Below are positions 61,497 to 64,000 of a stretch of 64,000 bases of DNA, one piece after another; position 1 is the first letter of the stretch, and each line of letters opens with the position of its first letter. Source of the DNA: Isoetes taiwanensis (lineage: Eukaryota > Streptophyta > Lycopodiopsida > Isoetales > Isoetaceae); assembly GCA_021234155.1 (NCBI GenBank), contig JAJEKV010000093.1:930001-994000 (forward strand), given 5' to 3'. Both the position numbers and the translations under genes were made by a program. Under the pieces are notes generated by a model. The model had not been told where the DNA came from and made no database searches. It saw only the letters and a list, made by a program, of their open reading frames with translations.

Positions 61497-62510
61497 TTGC
61501 GGTTTTCGCAGTGCATCGATGGGTCTGATGGGTCGATAATTGGCAACTTTGAGGCTGTTGGGTCGTTGGGATTCATCCAAATCTGCCCAGGTTACAGAGC
61601 TGGGCCAGACATCTCGGGCCTGGAAGAATTTGTCAGCAACTGCATTTCCAATTATTCCTTGTTTTTGGTGGCTTCGAGAGCTTCGGCAAGGCGGTTTTCA
61701 TCACGGTTTTTTTTTTTTCATGGAAGGCAGCCCTCGCGAAATTCCTTCCGGCTCCCTCGAACCAATTTAACAAGGCCAATCGCACAGAATCGGCTCCTAC
61801 AAGAAATTGGTATTCCACTGGGCCTTCAACTTAGGGTTCCAATTCCTATGCTTCTGAGATGCTTTTGTGTTCGGGTGACAAAAGGCGGTAAGCATTTATT
61901 ATGCTACATGTTTATATTGCTTTTTTCCACGATTATGGTTTCGAGGTTTTGGATTCGGATCCGTTTAATGGCAACAGCAACATCAAAGCGACGAAGATAC
62001 TTGTGTCTTTGCAACATCAAAGTATTTAGTCAAACAAAGATCTCATGTCTTTGCACTAAAGCAATAAATTTTGATTGCCATTTGTAGATAATACTCCACT
62101 AGCAGCATCCGGTAGTGCCGATAGTACCTATCTCTTTTTATATCCTGCAGATCTCTTTACTCCAGAAAATATTCTGCCCCAAAACAGAGATTCAATGTGA
62201 AATGTTTGTCATACCTTCTTTTAATATTCTATGCTATCCTAGATGCCTTGGGAAGCTACAAACTCCTGAATTCAAGTCTGCATTTCTCCAAGTTTCTTTA
62301 CCTCTTTGCACTGATCCTGATCAATTTTCTACAAAACTCTTTCCTTTACAGTCTGCTAGGAAGTTCAAGTCCATACCTAGACTTGAGAGAATATATAAGA
62401 AATGGACTTGTTGATAAATCCCTGCATCTTTTCCTTGTCAGTGAAAATATGTCCTTGTCTTTGTCACATATCTGTGGCCTGCCTTCTAAAGTTGAGATAT
62501 GAAGCTTTTA
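61497..62510 (+). other. Unidentified open frames
   Basis: A 196-aa frame (61,497-62,087) and overlapping frames at 62,115-62,502 have no recognisable domain. A donor-like GGTAAGC at about 61,887 follows LRCFCVRVTKGG, so part may be exon sequence. No start is preferred. Confidence 0.2.
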
Positions 62511-62733
62511 ATGTTTGATTTTTTGCATTTCTTCATGTCTCTATGAGAAGCAAATATATTGGCGATCTTTGGAGGTGCGGATTATCTTGATGCTAGAGAT
62601 GCTCATGCTATTAACTTCCTGCTCATCATCTGGCACCTATGCCATGTCCTCTTGATTGTGATATGAACCCTTTGCAGTACAAATTATGGACAAATATGCT
62701 TTGGCATTCCAATATTCCAAACATATTGTTACT

Positions 62734-62831
62734 ATGTATATTCACATTGTCGCTTCAAACCCGATACATTTGTTTGGCAAATATGTATATTCACATTGTG
62801 GCTTCAAACCCGATACATTTGTTTGGCAAAG
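62734..62831. repeat. 49-bp tandem duplication
   Basis: ATGTATATTCACATTGT[C/G] followed by GCTTCAAACCCGATACATTT and GTTTGGCAAA occurs twice back to back with one visible mismatch, implying a recent event. Confidence 0.96.
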
Positions 62832-62996
62832 ATAAGAATGCATATTTCTTTCTCAGTAACGACATCACTAAAGTTGCCTTTGTTTCTAGTTGCTTCTCAT
62901 CTCAAAGATATTTTTTCTTGTCTACTTTCTAGCTAATAGTTACACATATTTTATCATAATATGATATATTATCCTATTTCTTGGCCTACATATTGC

Positions 62997-63527
62997 TTTT
63001 GTTAGGGTCCGAAGGGCCCAATTTTTTTCTAATGTAACAACTAGCATGTAACAACCATTAATACTAATTTACATAAACCATTATACCCAATACTTCTAAA
63101 CAAAAAATCCCCTTATAATATCATTTTGTTTTTGTATAATGTAATGATTTGTGTTTGTTTTTTTGCCCGAAGGGGCAAAAAATTTTTAACCTATAACACA
63201 AACCATTACATTACATGTAAAATTAAATTCCCCTTAAACCCCCTTTAGTTTGGGTGCATATTCACACGGAGGTGGCGTAGGGCAGCGAGAGCCCCAGAAT
63301 TATGTTTTATCGTACAAAAATCAACACCATATAGTATATTGCACGAAATCTTATAGTATTCTATAAATCTTGTTATACTGATAACAAATTCTATACATCC
63401 ATACCCCACAAATGAGGAACTTTGTTATGCGGTGTAGATTAAGGAATAAGGGGTGAATATGCCTATCCAACAGCTCTCGTTGCGGAGTCACCCCGTGTGA
63501 ATATGCACCCAAACGAAAGGGGGTTTA
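62997..63527. mobile_element. Foldback family 'F', inverted copy
   Basis: In reverse complement relative to the 36-kb copy it shows TGGGCCCTTCGGACCCTAA at its left end. It then has CCCTTTAGTTTGGGTGCATA (63,237) and a loop with GGCAGCGAGAGCCCC, and ends CCGTGTGAATATGCACCCAA and ACGAAAGGGGG at 63,525. A second small hairpin (TTTTGCCCGAAGGGGCAAAA near 63,161) lies inside the left arm and is absent from the other copies. Confidence 0.75.
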
Positions 63528-63592
63528 AGGAAGGAAGGAAGGAAGGAAGGTACTTTTATCGTCCCACGGAGACCAATGGTCTATGGGACCCA
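63528..63592 (-). mobile_element. LINE-tail insertion with (CCTT)n, minus strand
   Basis: The plus strand reads AAGG units, then TACTTTTATCGTCCCACGG and AGACCAATGGTCTATGGGAC. In reverse complement this is a diverged version of the LINE 3' end at 5,179-5,249 with the same CCTT tail. It begins in the arm of the foldback element, so it inserted there or formed its boundary. Confidence 0.6.
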
Positions 63593-63611
63593 ATATTAAA
63601 AACGCAACAAG

Positions 63612-63665
63612 CGGATTACCGCCGGATTAAAAAACCCATACAAAGGGTTTTGAGGAAAAACGTGC
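63612..63665. repeat. Hairpin unit related to 13.87 kb
   Basis: GGATTAAAAAACCC, then AAAGGGTTTTGAGGAAAAAC parallels GATTAAAAAACCCCGCCC, CGGGTTTTCGAGGAAAAAC at 13,879-13,919. Confidence 0.5.
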
Positions 63666-64000
63666 GGGCAACCGAACCTGGCCCGACAAAATCGTGCTAA
63701 TCATATAAAATGCGAAACATCCCAATATATCTGATCATGCACCACCCGTGTAGTGCCTAGTCGTCGTGGACAACCAGTGAAGGGCAAAGGTGACTCGCGC
63801 GGGTCCGGTACCTCTGGATGTATGACCCGTGGGCACGATATCTTGTGGTGTGTTCATCAGCAAATGCAAGGGCACGTCCGCCGCATTTAAGGGGAGCGAT
63901 CTCGGCCCGGATCCGACGGTGACTTACCGGCAACTTCACGGAAAGTGTGAGACTCATCCTCAATGGCACCGTTTGACGAAGAGCGACCAGCTCGCATCGG
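63666..64000. other. GC-rich end, no gene recognised
   Basis: Base composition rises sharply after 63,730. A 70-aa minus-strand frame (63,757-63,969) has no recognised domain. A gene may begin beyond the window. Confidence 0.35.

Overview
The window looks like nuclear DNA from a large, repeat-rich land plant genome. The evidence is a gene with twelve GT-AG exons, plant-type pentatricopeptide (PPR) remnants, plant-type class 3 lipase and At4g19900-like glycosyltransferase fragments, LINE and LTR retrotransposon debris, foldback elements, and long AT-rich stretches with no gene. I see no operons, Shine-Dalgarno sites, CRISPR array, rRNA or tRNA. The protein fragments are recognisable but divergent, which would fit a non-angiosperm such as a fern; that is a guess.

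Layout. 0-5 kb: a decayed LINE with endonuclease, reverse transcriptase and C-terminal zinc-knuckle regions, split by a second 5'-truncated LINE ending in a long (ATT)n tract. 5-6 kb: a dipeptidyl-peptidase-like fragment carrying a 71-bp LINE-tail insertion with perfect 16-bp target-site duplications. 6-25 kb: mostly non-coding, with a 0.56-kb foldback element, four copies of a SINE-like repeat with a palindromic end, and broken pieces of PPR, glycosyltransferase and possible DUF151 genes. 25.5-29.7 kb: the one gene that reads as intact, a TAF1C/RRN6-like RNA polymerase I initiation factor (12 exons, about 874 aa as modelled). 30-38 kb: inverted-repeat elements and a minus-strand LINE 3' end. 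38.6-44.7 kb: a tandem duplication of about 2.9 kb whose units each end in a (TATC)n array. 44.9-45.9 kb: a class 3 lipase pseudogene lacking its catalytic serine. 45.9-57.8 kb: a second direct duplication (about 4.4 kb of shared sequence). Each copy holds an unidentified ORF, a histone H3-like pseudogene, a G-rich purine minisatellite and part of a minus-strand CENP-B/pogo-type transposase. Copy 1 also carries a 2.35-kb non-autonomous LTR retrotransposon, and copy 2 preserves its empty target site. 59-61 kb: an array of short hairpins sharing GGATCACACCA ends. 61-64 kb: foldback and LINE-tail repeats, then a GC-rich end with no recognised gene.

The genes do not form a pathway. The window records one apparently functional housekeeping gene in a landscape built by retroposition, foldback elements and nested tandem duplication. 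One technical signal cuts across this: duplicated copies differ preferentially at CAG/CTG trinucleotides, which read as CG-containing strings in the other copy. This suggests a copy-specific consensus error or an unusual sequence process, and it affects which frameshifts should be believed.
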